A stretch of 64,000 nucleotides of DNA, from positions 12,920,501-12,984,500 of the forward strand of contig NC_044018.1 of assembly GCF_900496995.4 (NCBI RefSeq), read 5' to 3'. Source of the stretch: Aquila chrysaetos chrysaetos (lineage: Eukaryota; Chordata; Aves; Accipitriformes; Accipitridae). Positions within the stretch are counted from its first letter, which is position 1, and each line of letters opens with the position of its first letter. Below are positions 1 to 11,248 of this stretch, in pieces. The notes below the pieces were generated by a model. It had not been told where the DNA came from. It did not search any database and saw only the letters and a program-made list of their open reading frames with translations. The translations under genes and the position numbers were made by a program.

Positions 1-904
1 GTACCAAATGTTTTTAAGCACAAAAGTAGCCTTGACCAAGCTATACCTTGAAGAGGAAATAAGATAAAGAAGGAAGGCTCTCTTACAGAATTGCCTTTTT
101 TTGGTCACACAACCCCCCTGATTTCTTCCTGCAAATTGAGGCAAAATGGAGGTGTTGCTGAGGGCAAAGGCAAGACTAAGTTGTGCAGACTGAGGGAGCA
201 AAATAGAGCCTGTTTAGAAGCACATTTGAGAGTGGTTCTATTCACATGCCCCAAAATTCAAGCCCTTTACTCCATGAAAGACGTGTCAAACACAAATTGC
301 CTCAGGTAAATTTCCATTTTTTATTTTTCCTTTGGTAGCATGGGATATGTAGACCAAATGGAATATACAGCCTACAATGCTTACAGTAAATAAATTCCTT
401 CTACTTTGGGTTTTATTGTGAATATATCAAGAACATTGGACTCTAGATAATAGCATGTATCTGCAAAGGGTAGAGCAAGAGCCATCATTATGAATGCCAA
501 AATATTTTTGTCCTAAAATGTCCTTTTAATTTCCTTAGAGGCTTTGCTTTCTGGAATGAAAAAATTGCTTTTTTTTTTTCCTTAGTCCCAGTGTGACTAT
601 TCTAGCATTCCAAATGATAATATTAAGGGGTTTAAAAGCAAAGAAATACATTGCTGGGGGACAGAATAAAAAAGTGGGTAATCATTTTATGCCATTGATA
701 TTCAAAAAATGAAATCAGTAGCACTGGAGTTATTAGTGTATTCCAGATGGCACAGCATTATTGCTTCTGTGCTCCAATAGAAGTGGAAACAAAAATATTA
801 AGTTTTATGGAAATATGGAAGGAGCCAATGCTCTTACTGCGTGAGAAGAATGTTCTTGTAATTTCTGTTAACATTAAAACACGTTTACTGAGATAGAATG
901 AGAG
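1..904. other. AT-rich intergenic DNA, no gene seen
   Basis: No reading frame here resembles a known protein and none is flanked by convincing splice sites. The stretch has short A and T runs and no repeat family that I recognise. It is upstream intergenic sequence of the gene that starts near 24 kb. Confidence 0.6.
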
Positions 905-1555
905 AGTTGTGCCATAATTGGGGTTGGAATGGATCTTTGGAAGTCATGTGGTCCAACTCCCCACTCAAAGTAGAGCCAATTGCAAAGCTGAATCCAACTT
1001 TGAAACCACGAGGTTGCTCATGGCTTTGCCAAGCCAAATTTTGTATCTAAGGATGGAGATCTCACAGCCTTTCTGGGCAACCCATTCCAGTGTTTCATCA
1101 CACTTGTTATAGTAATTGGCTTTGTCCTACTACTTAATTGGAATTTTAACTGTCTGCAGCTTGTGCCAATTGCCCCTAGCATTGGAGGCTGTGGACCTCC
1201 AAGCGGAATCTGGCTCCATTTTCTCTACAAACACCCACTAAATAGTTGAAAAAAGCAATTTTCTTGCTCTTCTTCAGGCTGGACAAACCCATATCTCTAC
1301 AACTGTCTTCATGTCATGTGCACCAGCCCCCAGTCATCTTGATGGCCCTCTGTCATACTCATTTCAATTTATCACTTTCTTATTTGTACGGGGGAACACA
1401 AAATTGGACATAGTACTTTAGATGCAGTCTTATACAAGTGCTACACTGAATAGACAGCAGTGATCACGTCCCTCTTCCTGCTGGCTGAAGTCTTACTAAT
1501 ACAGTCCAGTATGTTCTTAGGCTTCACTGCAATACATACAAATTGATGGCATATA
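905..1555 (-). mobile_element. CR1 LINE fragment, old copy
   Basis: This reads as the reverse complement of the 3' part of an avian CR1 non-LTR retrotransposon. Recognisable landmarks, in order, are the segment about a rule 'gtggtccaactccccactcaaag' type block at 948-970 (split here only as a landmark), the 'ggatggagatctcacagcc' block near 1050-1069, the 'gggcaacccattccagtgtt' block at 1075-1094, 'caggctggacaaaccca' near 1276-1292, and 'aaaattggacatagtact' near 1400-1417. All follow the order expected for inverted CR1 ORF2 and 3' UTR. The reading frame is broken by many substitutions, so the copy is inactive. Both ends are approximate. The heavy divergence suggests an older subfamily than the copy near 4.1 kb. 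Confidence 0.85.
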
Positions 1556-4112
1556 AACCAAACACCGGTGTGTACTTTGATGCTGTAATAAAATTGTAAC
1601 ATTGTTGTGTTGGATTGTAACTGAATTTCCAGAGAAAAACTGTAGTTAACTGCAGTTATTATTTAATTAATAATCGTATCATGTAAGCCATGTTATTTAT
1701 TCTTAAGATAATATCTCAGTGAAATTCTATAAGCTGGAGCATCCCTCCTATGAGCTGTACAGCAAAATATCATGCAAGCAGATGCACAGCAAATCTAACT
1801 GCAGTAGAAGCACACACCACTTTGCGCTTCTGTAGTTAGTTTTATCCAACACTAATGAAGCTTCGTAGAACTCCTACAGAGCAGGTAATTATTACATCCG
1901 TTATGCAGAGGGGAGGAACTGAAGCATAAATAAGCAACAGAACTAATTTTAAAGTCCGCAATGATGGCCTAAATGACCTCTTACTGAGTGGGAGTTTTAG
2001 GAATGATTTAATTAGAGGAGAACCAGGTCAAGCACAGAACAGAAGTCAAGAGGCGGCCTTCCTTCTAATACTTTAATTTATGTTGAGTGCGTATCATACT
2101 CATAAACAGTGAATCAGATTCCCCCTCCCCAGGTGCTAACATTCCCATTAGAAGCAACACAGAGTTAAAAAGGGGAAAATTGGTTAGTTCCACAGTTCTG
2201 GGGGAAAAAATAGCCAGCTAGATAGATGGCTGTAATAGTAGATAGATTCTTGAAACCATTTCAGTAATTCAGATATTCAGTGCTTTGTCTACATCTATCA
2301 GTGTCCAGGACACCCTTCACCCATTTCAAAAATACTATTTTCCATGAACACAATTTTTATCAAGGCAACCTGTCAAGCTACCCTTTTAACAACAACATAT
2401 TTTCACAGCATGATTAGACAGTTTGCTTACTGTCAAATCCTGAAATGTCTTTTAGAGAGGTAGGGGGGTTTTGTTTTTATTTAACAGGATGAAATTTTTT
2501 GTTAGAAACAAAATAAAAGATCTCAAAAATGTTCCTGGGTGAACAGGGAAATTTTGCTTAATTGTTTTCTTGGACAACATTTCAAGAATAATCTTGAAGA
2601 CCTTAAAATTAGTGGTGCCTATTATATCACAACAAAAATTAACACTCTTGAAAATGTAACTGAAAAATCAGGAAATGGCTATACAACTAATGAGTGCCAC
2701 AAGATGGCACTGTTTTATCCCACCTGATATAGTCTAAGCGTCCTAAAACAATAACTAGGTTAACAGAGATTATAAAAACAGCAAAGGATGCATATACAGG
2801 CTTATACAAATAAAATGAATAGTAATAAATGAACACAAAATATAAAAAAAAAATTAGCTAAATAGCAGATTCAGTAGAAATAGGGTAGAACTCATCAGCA
2901 ATGACACATCTGCCCCAATGTTATCAGGAGGCGGACAGGGGCTGGAAGTAAAGACAGCTGGTCTGGTTCAGATTAAGCAAGAATTCATCAGTACAATTAC
3001 CTAGTATTTAAACTTTCATTCTAAGTCTTCAGGTTCAGGAAATAATACTTAATTGTCCTCACAGCATTTTTCAACCTTTTTCTTTTCTTAGAAAGATAAA
3101 ATGCATCTACACTGATTTCTATGGTGGGAAAAAGTATTTTGCAAGAGAAAGGAGTTCTATAGCATGGACACTTACACATTTGTGCAGAATGTGTGTATTA
3201 ACATTATTCACAGCCCTAAGAATAATTTTACCCAAGCTTCCCAGAACAACAGCATAACACAAAGTACTGTGTTTTGATCCTGGGGAACAGGAATTTGTTT
3301 CATGTTGGGAGAAAGGAGGATCAAAAGAGCTTCTCAGGCACACCCAATACAATCAGTTTGGTATTGCTGGTTGAAACTTAAGACAGTTGATGCTTGTTCA
3401 GACCTAAAATGTGGCTCTTCTATTAGTGGGTTGCTCCATAAAGCTCAGGTAGCTTTCTTCACATTCCTGCATGAATGTCAAGATCAATTTTACCTGGGAG
3501 AGCATGTCCTACACCTTCTCTGCATTCCTTGGGGAACAGGTTGTTCCCAAAGGCATATAAAGGAAGGCATTCATTCCCACTGACTTCACTGGGAAAATGT
3601 AGGCTATTAAATCTTTGTATGATTGGCAGTCTTAAGTTCAATGTACAAGTCCTGCTGGGGAGCATGTCACACAATTAATATACAGTCTGTCTTTATATCA
3701 ATACAGGTGAGGGGAAACTGTCTTACTTGTGGGAAAATGTCTAACTACAATATTTTTTTAGGCATATCTTTGAAAGCCAAGCCCAGGACATTTGTCTCTG
3801 AGTTTTGAGTTGCCACTCATCACAATTAGTTCTGTGTCTTCACATAAAGCCAAAGATAATAGGAAAGTACCTGATGAATTTCAAGGAATCTCTGAAATTT
3901 GTCCCTTTTTGGATTATTTAAATATTACCATTTTTTTTTCTATTTCTGTATTTGGAATATGCAAGAAAAGAAAATGTTTAGATACAAAATGCACATATGC
4001 ATGAACAGCAATATTATCTCAACAAAGAAACATCAAACTTGATAAGAATTCTAAGAAGCCTTTCTAAAAAGTATTAATTTGTTCATCTAAAACATTTCCC
4101 ATCCTCATCTTA
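1556..4112. other. Intergenic DNA, no gene seen
   Basis: Only short random reading frames occur, the longest about 93 codons at 3302-3583 and without any recognised domain. There is no CpG enrichment, RNA gene or clear repeat. The start may still contain a few more bases of the preceding CR1. Confidence 0.55.
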
Positions 4113-4440
4113 ATAGAATCACAGAATCATAGAATCATTAAGGTTGAAAAAGACCTTTAAGATCATCGACTTCAACCGTTGACCTACCACTGCCAAGTCC
4201 ACCACTAAACCATGTCCCTAAGCACCACACCTACACGTCTTTCAAATACCTCCAGGGATGGTGACTCAACCACTTCCCTGGGCAGCCTGTTCCAGTGCTT
4301 GACAACCCTTTTGGTGAAGAACTTTTTCCTAATATCCAATCTAAACCTCCCCTGGTGCAATTTGAGGCTGTTTCCTCTCATCCTATCACTTGTTACTTGG
4401 GAAAAGAGATTGACACCCACACCACCTCCCACCATGGTGA
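4113..4440 (-). mobile_element. CR1 LINE 3' end, 5'-truncated
   Basis: The left end carries the CR1 3'-terminal signature as inverted 'agaatcatagaatcatt' octamer-type repeats at about 4121-4139, followed by the standard 'ttgaaaaagacctttaagatcatc' region. On the minus strand a frame ending at 4205 encodes the classic CR1 ORF2 C-terminus, including [18 protein letters not shown] and a terminal LRDMV. This is the end of the reverse transcriptase polyprotein, downstream of the catalytic domain. The match fades upstream of about 4440, where the copy is 5'-truncated as is usual for CR1. It has no endonuclease or polymerase core and so cannot move by itself. The frame is still open over the retained segment, which suggests a fairly young copy. 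Confidence 0.92.
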
Positions 4441-6651
4441 AGTGCACTGGGATAGTCAGTCTTAAAAAACTATGACTCCATTGATCAAAGGTCCGTTCAC
4501 CCCTACTATAGGAAAAAAGCTTTGCAGTCATTATTTTAGCAGCCTTCATGGAAAAGGAAAGCAGAAAAAAGGGGGAGTAGGATGAGGGATTTGGGGTATT
4601 TTAATCTATTCAAGTCAGGAAATGAATAATAAAGGTAAATTTTGGCAAAGGGTTTGGGAGGAGAGACAGGAGGGAGGAAAAAACAGATATAGTGTTTGGA
4701 AGATTGGCTCAGGACCCTGAAATATGTGTTTGTAGTGAGTTCCTATTCTGCAGATAGTCCAGTCTTGTCATGTCTCTAAGCGACAAGATCTGTAATATGC
4801 ACTTGCACTCACACAGAATAAATTGCTTCAAATGTGCATACATTTTAAGCCAGATCCGAATATTTATTTAGTGATTGCTTTATTGTCACAGTAAGTAGGG
4901 GAATAAATATTGTCATGGGTTTAAGAACCTCATAAAGCTTATTATTTTTCAGTATTCATATGAGAATAATATCTAGGAATTATTTATATTCAGAGTTCTG
5001 ACTAATGCTCAAAATTACTGTATGGGCAAGGTCTTCACCTGTAATATTCACCTCTTGATATTTTTTGGAGGTCAGTGATGACAGAATGTAGAAATCTCTG
5101 GATTATAGCTTACTCAGTTTTGTTATACTTTTATATAAAATATGCATTCTTTCCAATTCTTGTAATCTGTATGACACTAAAATTTCTAAATAAAATAGTA
5201 ATAAATGCATGTCTTTCAAACATAAACTAAATCTAGATATAACTTGGGTTGAATTATGCAAAAAAATCTTTTGTCATTCCATTAGAAGCAGACTTCTAAA
5301 TTGCCACATGCAAACATGAAGTATGTTACCTGTATTCCAAGTGTTATAAAACATGTCACAAATTAGATTTAAATCTTTCTGGTAATTCATGACATTCATC
5401 AAAAAATGTACAGGCAACATGAGATATTTTAAAATGGGAAATTAATGTTCTGGAGATTAGAAACAGAAGAGTATTTATGGGACTTGAAAATTGGACTTTT
5501 TTGCATTTTTATACTCTGCTCTACAGTCAGTAGAAGCATTTCAAAATGACTGAATAAGTCTACTATAAATGAGCAAATTTTACAGCACAGAAACAACATT
5601 CTATAACGCAAACAATAAAGAGAGAATAGTAACAGGCCAAATGCCACATTAAAAAGGTGTGAATTTGGCCATCGTAATAAAGTTGATGCTATTGAAGGTA
5701 TGGGAGGTTCATTTATTCATTAAACATGCCAAAGTAGATATATAGCAACAATATTCTGACCTGGTAACATTTGAGGTCAATATATAATTGATACAAATTG
5801 ATATATAAACTTATACACAGAACAATACAGATTAGTTATGTTGGACAGGAACCTGGAGAAAGTACAGTGCATTTACCTTACTAGATAAAGTATCTTTCAT
5901 TGACAATCTTCTCTGAACCGGATAGTCTTGTTCAATAATTCTAAAAATAAATTTTACTTTAGATGATTGCTTAGACTTTATAAAATATTATTCCTCCTTT
6001 ACAGTGACTGACTGGCACAATATAGGAATGGGATTCAAATCCAGATTTGGACATCCTCAGCTCAATTCAGGCATTGCAAAAATTGCCATCTGCTGCTATT
6101 TAAGAAATTACATAGGACTTGCGGAAGACTTGTGTTTCTGTAGTGGATGTTGGGGGCAAGGTATGATGCTCTGGGGCATCTCATACACCGTTATCTACCT
6201 ATATGCAGGGAAAAATCAAGTTCTAAGTTTTGTTGACTGTAACAAGATCTTTAGACACCAAGCACACATACAGACTCCTACAGGTAGAAACCTAAGCATA
6301 GGTGTCTATCTGGAGCTGAATCCCACCCTAGATATCTTTTTACAAGGACAGTAGAGAGCTGATGTAGTTGACCACACATTGGCATCTAGGATTGTTTGAT
6401 ATGTCTTAGTGTTTGACCGGGTGCCTACCTGCCCCTCCAAAATATCCTGGATCACCTCTGTTGTATTTGGACAAACCTCTTCAATTCTTTCAAATACCTA
6501 AGGCATCTCAAAAAGCAGTGGATGCTTATGTGTGAGCAAGTGAATGGAGGATATTTTGTGTTTATGAATCCCTTTACAACACAAAAATGGCTCAGCAAAC
6601 ACCCGACACCTATAATTTTTCCTGGCACTGAGTAGCTTTAAGTTCCAATCC

Positions 6652-6671
6652 TTTTTTTTTTTTTTTTTTTT
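6652..6671. repeat. Poly(T) tract
   Basis: Twenty consecutive T bases followed by five C. It may be the remnant of an inverted poly(A) tail, but no retroposed body is recognisable beside it. Confidence 0.9.
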
Positions 6672-6734
6672 CCCCCTTCCTTTGTGGAATGTCTTACATA
6701 GTTTGGTCTCTGTTTTCAGATAGTTTAAATGGTA

Positions 6735-6950
6735 TTCATGTGACCTATTTCAGACATCTTCATCTGATCAGGTCTCGTAGACTGATTTCATAGTCAAGGA
6801 GACTACGACATATTTCTAGACTGCAATTAAACTTGTCCTAAAGGATGTGGCTAAAATAGGTCAGATGAATCACATGCCCATTTCTCTTCATTGTCTATAA
6901 GGTATGGCTAGCTCAGGTGTAAACATCTAAAGTTAGATCAGATGAATCAT
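6735..6950. repeat. Cluster of direct and inverted TCAGATGAA-like motifs
   Basis: The 16 bases at 6735-6750 are the reverse complement of 6854-6869 with a single mismatch. A second inverted pair is formed by the segment around 6760-6770 and the one around 6936-6946, sharing the core GATCAGATGAA. The four copies thus lie two in each orientation within about 215 bases. This could be the decayed end structure of a small DNA transposon, or a regulatory cluster. I do not recognise the family. Confidence 0.4.
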
Positions 6951-8930
6951 GTAATGTGGTATCCCTCAAGGACAGAGTTGGAGGGAGGAGTTACATTCTT
7001 TCTGAAGTGACTTGTTACCACAATGTCTGTGGTTGTCAGAAGGTGGAAAGATTAATTCTAGTTATATATTTGTATAAAGTATGATTGCCATTTCACATGT
7101 TATTATTTATAAGTCTCAACATATCACGAGTGTCACATTGAGAAAATAAATATGTGATTATCAATACTTGACTGAGCATTTTTTGATAACCCAAGAATTT
7201 TGAACTGGTTTGGATTAAAACCAGGCAGATAATCATGCTTTCACAAAGTTAATCTTGAACATATGACACAAAATTTATGTTGGCTTTATGTCTTTCTGCC
7301 ATCTTTATGCTGAACATGGGAGAATGGCAAGCATTTGATGAAGCATAAAGTGGTTCAGATAGACAATGACTTGCTATGCATAAAACCTACCACTAAAAGG
7401 TCTGTGCCTCACGTAAAGAAATCACTAAAAGAGACTTGAAATTACACAGCTGGTTTATACTGGAATAATTATTATTATCATGTGTTCATTATATTTTGAT
7501 CTGGTGCTAGCAGTCCTAAACCTAGATTTACTATATCCTCTAAACAAAGACTGAGAGTTGAATAAGGCCTTGTTAGGATGAATATTTTACTAAATGCTTG
7601 GTTCAGCATAGAAAAATCCCCTTCACTTTTGCCCAAATTCATCAAATCTTCAGTTGTGCAAATATAATTCCTTGTGAAACAGGATTGTAAGCAGATCAGT
7701 GAAATTGTGGGAGTTAAAAATAACTGGCATAATCTGAAAGTCCAGCAAACAGGAGAAGAAGGAGTAGAAAGCAGGAATAAGGAGGATGAGTAGGCTTCAC
7801 TGTCAAACTGGCTTCAGTGTCAAGAAAATGCCACATGTTTACTACTAGGCAGCTAATAACTGTATATGGCCATGACAAAAGCACATGATGTTTTTAAAAC
7901 TGAAGGGGCTGAACAACCATGTAATGACAGAGAAGTCGAAACACCTTCCTGATGGAATTGAGGACCAAGAAATCCACAAAGAAGGAAAAGACATGGAGGA
8001 CTGAATCTGAATATCCTTCAAAGGCAGTTCTGAAGAGCTGTATCAGAGTTCAGATAAGTAGCAGCTCTTGTGCAGCCTGAAGACTTAATATTTAAGGAGG
8101 TACATATCCCTAGCCAGAGGACTGTGAAGCACCTATAAGTTAGAAGTAAGAAGGATGAGAGAAACCTTAAGAATCTAAATATTACATAAATACATGTGTT
8201 CCTATATTTACATTAAACAGGTGTTTTATAAGCCTTTATGGCAGTATTGTTTATCTTTGCTCTTATGCCTTCAATACAAGACTGCTCTCTTTGGCAGCTC
8301 CCAGTTGGGTGACCTGGTTCTGTTCCCCATTCCCTAAGCCTGGAACTTGCAACAGTTGAACATCATAGTAATGGATCAAAGTTTAGTTATGTTTAACACC
8401 TTGCTAGTTCACATGAATTGAAAACAGAGAGACCCAGAAAATGAAGTTTCATAGAAAGGAAAGAAAGTGAGATAGAGAAAATAACCTGCGTTTTGCAGTA
8501 GTCAGAGAGGTGTGAATTTTTATTAAAAGTGATTTTATGTGGCTTAGGAGGGTTTTTTTGGCTCTACTTTTAAAGCACATTAGTGATTATTGTAACACGG
8601 CTTTTTTGTTGTACCTCCATGCATTCTGTATCATCTATAATATTGTATCTCTGGGAAAGTTATGCATATTGCGATTTTTTTTACCATCTTGAATTTTGCA
8701 CCCTGGATTTTCCATGAAAAAACAAAGGAACAAAGAAAAAAAACCCAACATTAAACAAGTATTCAAATGAAAGATGGTCTCTATAAAAAAGTTCATCTTG
8801 AAATAAGCCAGTAGACCTCCCAGGAATGTTCTTTTACAAATATTGTCACAGTTGGAATGAATACCTCCTGCAGCCTAAGCCTGCTGCCATAACTGGTCTG
8901 ACTTTGTTACAAGGTGTCGCAATAGGAAGG

Positions 8931-8958
8931 AAAAAAAAAAAAAAAAAGAAAAAAAAAA
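8931..8958. repeat. Poly(A) tract
   Basis: Twenty-seven A bases interrupted by one G. No recognisable retroposed gene body precedes it on the + strand. Confidence 0.9.
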
Positions 8959-9689
8959 GTAGCAACATTTTAAAGACATGCAATGACTCTTAAGAGCTAT
9001 ACTTATTGACTATGACACAAACATCTAATGTTCCTAGTGTCACTTCCTGCAATCAGCACTTTAGTATGTGCAGAAATTATTTTTTTAAAAGAAGATCCTA
9101 TTTCACTAGAACTTTTGTAAGGGCTTTTTAGAACTGGTTACATAGAAGCTGCCAAGGCCCACGTTTGCCAGTTCTTTGAACAGTTAAGCCTTCTCTCAGG
9201 TGACTTCTCTGGTTGCAGTTGGGACACCAGCCCTAAACTTTGTTACTTTTCTTTTAGCATGCTTATAAACAAAAGCTAGCTGAAAGTGTACACCTATAAA
9301 GAAGAAAAGCCATACAAGGGTTGATCAAGAACTGACCTGTATGTTTACAAATGCCTACAAACATTGCACTTGTGATAGATCCCATGTTGTATCTGATTGT
9401 CTGTAGTGCCACATATGGATCTCTGAGGCAAAAAGCAATTAAATGCCCCGACAGACATTGCAGGGCTGCCAGAAACACCAGCCTCTGATGAAGATTCAGA
9501 GCAGACCTGTACTAAAAAGGGTCATTGGATTTTAAAAGAGCTATTAAGAAAAATGATTACTATTTTCTCGCATAACCAGTGAGAAGACGGAATTTAGCAG
9601 CTTTGCTTTGCTTAGAAAACTTTTTGCTCCTAGTTTCCATTAAAATTCATATTTCTTACAGACGTAGAGTTGTAAAATAATTATACCAG

Positions 9690-10075
9690 GACTGAATTTT
9701 GCAGGCCTTGGCCCTGCTGCATCATGGCAGGGGCCGTGACTGGCCGTGACTGGTCCCCTCGGGCTCTGGGGAGCTGTGCCGGGGGAGCGAGGGCACCCTC
9801 GGCCCTCCACGCTCCCGCCCAGCACCCCGCTGCTCCCTGACGCATCATCTGAAACGAGGAATTTCCCAGCCCTTCCCAGGGCTGCAGGAAATGAGCGGGA
9901 GAAGCTCAGTACTCCCTGTCCTCTGCACAGGGCCTGGGTGGGCAGCTTCGGTCACGGGGAGCTCCGCGCTCATGCCTGGCCCGCGGCGCGCGTCACGAGC
10001 GTGTTGGCCGTTTGTGCCCCTCGCGTGGCCGGGGCGGAGTACCTGTTTCTGCTTCCTGGGGCGGCCTTAATGTGT
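9690..10075. other. Small isolated CpG-rich patch
   Basis: A sharp rise in G+C and CpG content in otherwise AT-rich DNA, with the densest CpG at about 9975-10040 (several CGCG and GCGC steps). The 114-codon + strand frame across it is low-complexity and Pro/Gly/Ala-rich, which is expected from composition alone. It ends about 230 bases before the solo LTR. It may be a distal CpG island, an orphan promoter, or a decayed GC-rich repeat. Confidence 0.55.
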
Positions 10076-10297
10076 GAAATAAGGGTGTAGGTGCTTGCTC
10101 TGAAACGGCAGCAATTTTAAGCGACGGCTCAAATCAAGGCCGTAGGAGACAATACTGATGAAATGTTGAGGTACCCGTGAAATAAAGTGGGGATTTTGAG
10201 AAGTGCTTTCCAGATTAAGCCAGCAAATTTCAGCCTCAGCCCCAACTACCACAACTTGCATTCACCACTACAGGCATCACCTATATGTTTTGAGATG

Positions 10298-10303
10298 ACA
10301 GCT
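10298..10303. repeat. Left target-site duplication of the + strand LTR
   Basis: The bases ACAGCT directly before the LTR are repeated at 11243-11248. Because the LTR should end in CA, the duplication may be five bases (CAGCT, 10299-10303 and 11244-11248) rather than six. Confidence 0.6.
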
Positions 10304-11243
10304 TGTTTGGGGTTTGTGTGGTGGGGTTTTGGTAGCGGGGGAGGGGCTGCAGGGCCGGCTCCTGTGAGAAGCTGCCAGAAGCTTCCCCGGCTCCACGTCG
10401 GACCCGCCGCTGGCCCAGGCCGAGCCCGTCAGCGATGGCGGTAGCGCCTCTGGGAGAACAGAGTTAAGAGGGGAACCTGCGGTGAGTAGGGATTGGAGTG
10501 TGAGAGGAACCCCTGTGCAGACCCCGAGGGCAGTGAGGGAGGAGGGCAGGAGGTTGATGCCCCCGCAGCCCACGGTGATGGCAGGCTGTCCCCCCCCAGC
10601 GCACGGAGGGGAGCGGGGGAGCAGATGCCCACCTGCAGCCCGGGGAGAGAGGAGCCCACGCCGGAGCAGGGGGGTGGATGCCCCCCAAGATGGCCGGGAC
10701 TCCATGGGGAAGCCCGCGCTGGAGCAGTCTGTGACTGAAGGACTGCAGCCCGCGGGAGGGATCCACACTGGAGAAGTTCATGAAGGACTGTCTCCTGTGG
10801 GAGGGACCCCACGGTGGAGCAGGGGAGGAGTGAGGAGTCCTCCCCCTGAGGAGGAAGGAGCGGCAGAGACAGCGTGTGAGGAACTGACCCCGACCCCCAT
10901 TCCCCGTCCCCCTGCGCCGCCGGGGGGAGGAGGGAGAGAAAACTGGGAGTAAAGTTAAGCCTGGGAAGAAGAGAGGGGTGGGGGGAAGGTGTTTTAAGAT
11001 TTGGTTTTACTTCTCATCATACTTGTTTTGATATGATTTGTAGTAAATGAAATTGATTTTGTTTTTTCTCCAAGTTGAGTCTGGTTTTTGCTCATGACCG
11101 TAAGTGGTGAGTGATCCCTCCCTGTCCATGTCTCGACCCACAAGCATTTCTTTATATTTTCTCCTCCTCATCCCACCAGCGGGGAGATGAGTGATCAAGC
11201 AGCCTCATGGTGCTTTGTTGCCAGCTGGACTTAAATGATGACA
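10304..11243 (+). mobile_element. Solo LTR of an avian endogenous retrovirus
   Basis: The left end begins TGTTTGGGGTTTGTGTGG and continues into a GC-rich body shared with the inverted copy at 34721-35799. Shared landmarks are the 'gacccgccgctggcc' block near 10399-10413, a run of degenerate 40-50 base units (about 10500-10840) each with a 'ggagcag' and 'ctgcag' core, the 'ttggttttacttctcat' region near 11001-11017, and the 'tctcgacccacaag' block near 11131-11144. It ends near 11243 in CA. No gag, pol or env sequence flanks it, so it is a solo LTR left by recombination between the two LTRs of a provirus. The long frames on both strands inside it are products of base composition and tandem units, not genes. 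Confidence 0.85.
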
Positions 11244-11248
11244 CAGCT

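Larger units (their letters stand above)
4441..9685. other. Intergenic DNA, no gene seen
   Basis: Mostly AT-rich unique sequence. It contains a T run at 6652-6671, a small cluster of inverted short repeats at 6735-6950, and a near-pure A tract at 8931-8958. The longest frame (116 codons at 6004-6354) has no recognisable domain and no exon signals. I see no RNA gene. Confidence 0.55.

Noticed and set aside
10277..10952. Frames of 105-163 codons on both strands near 10.5 kb
   Set aside because: Same explanation: GC-rich tandem units of the + strand LTR.
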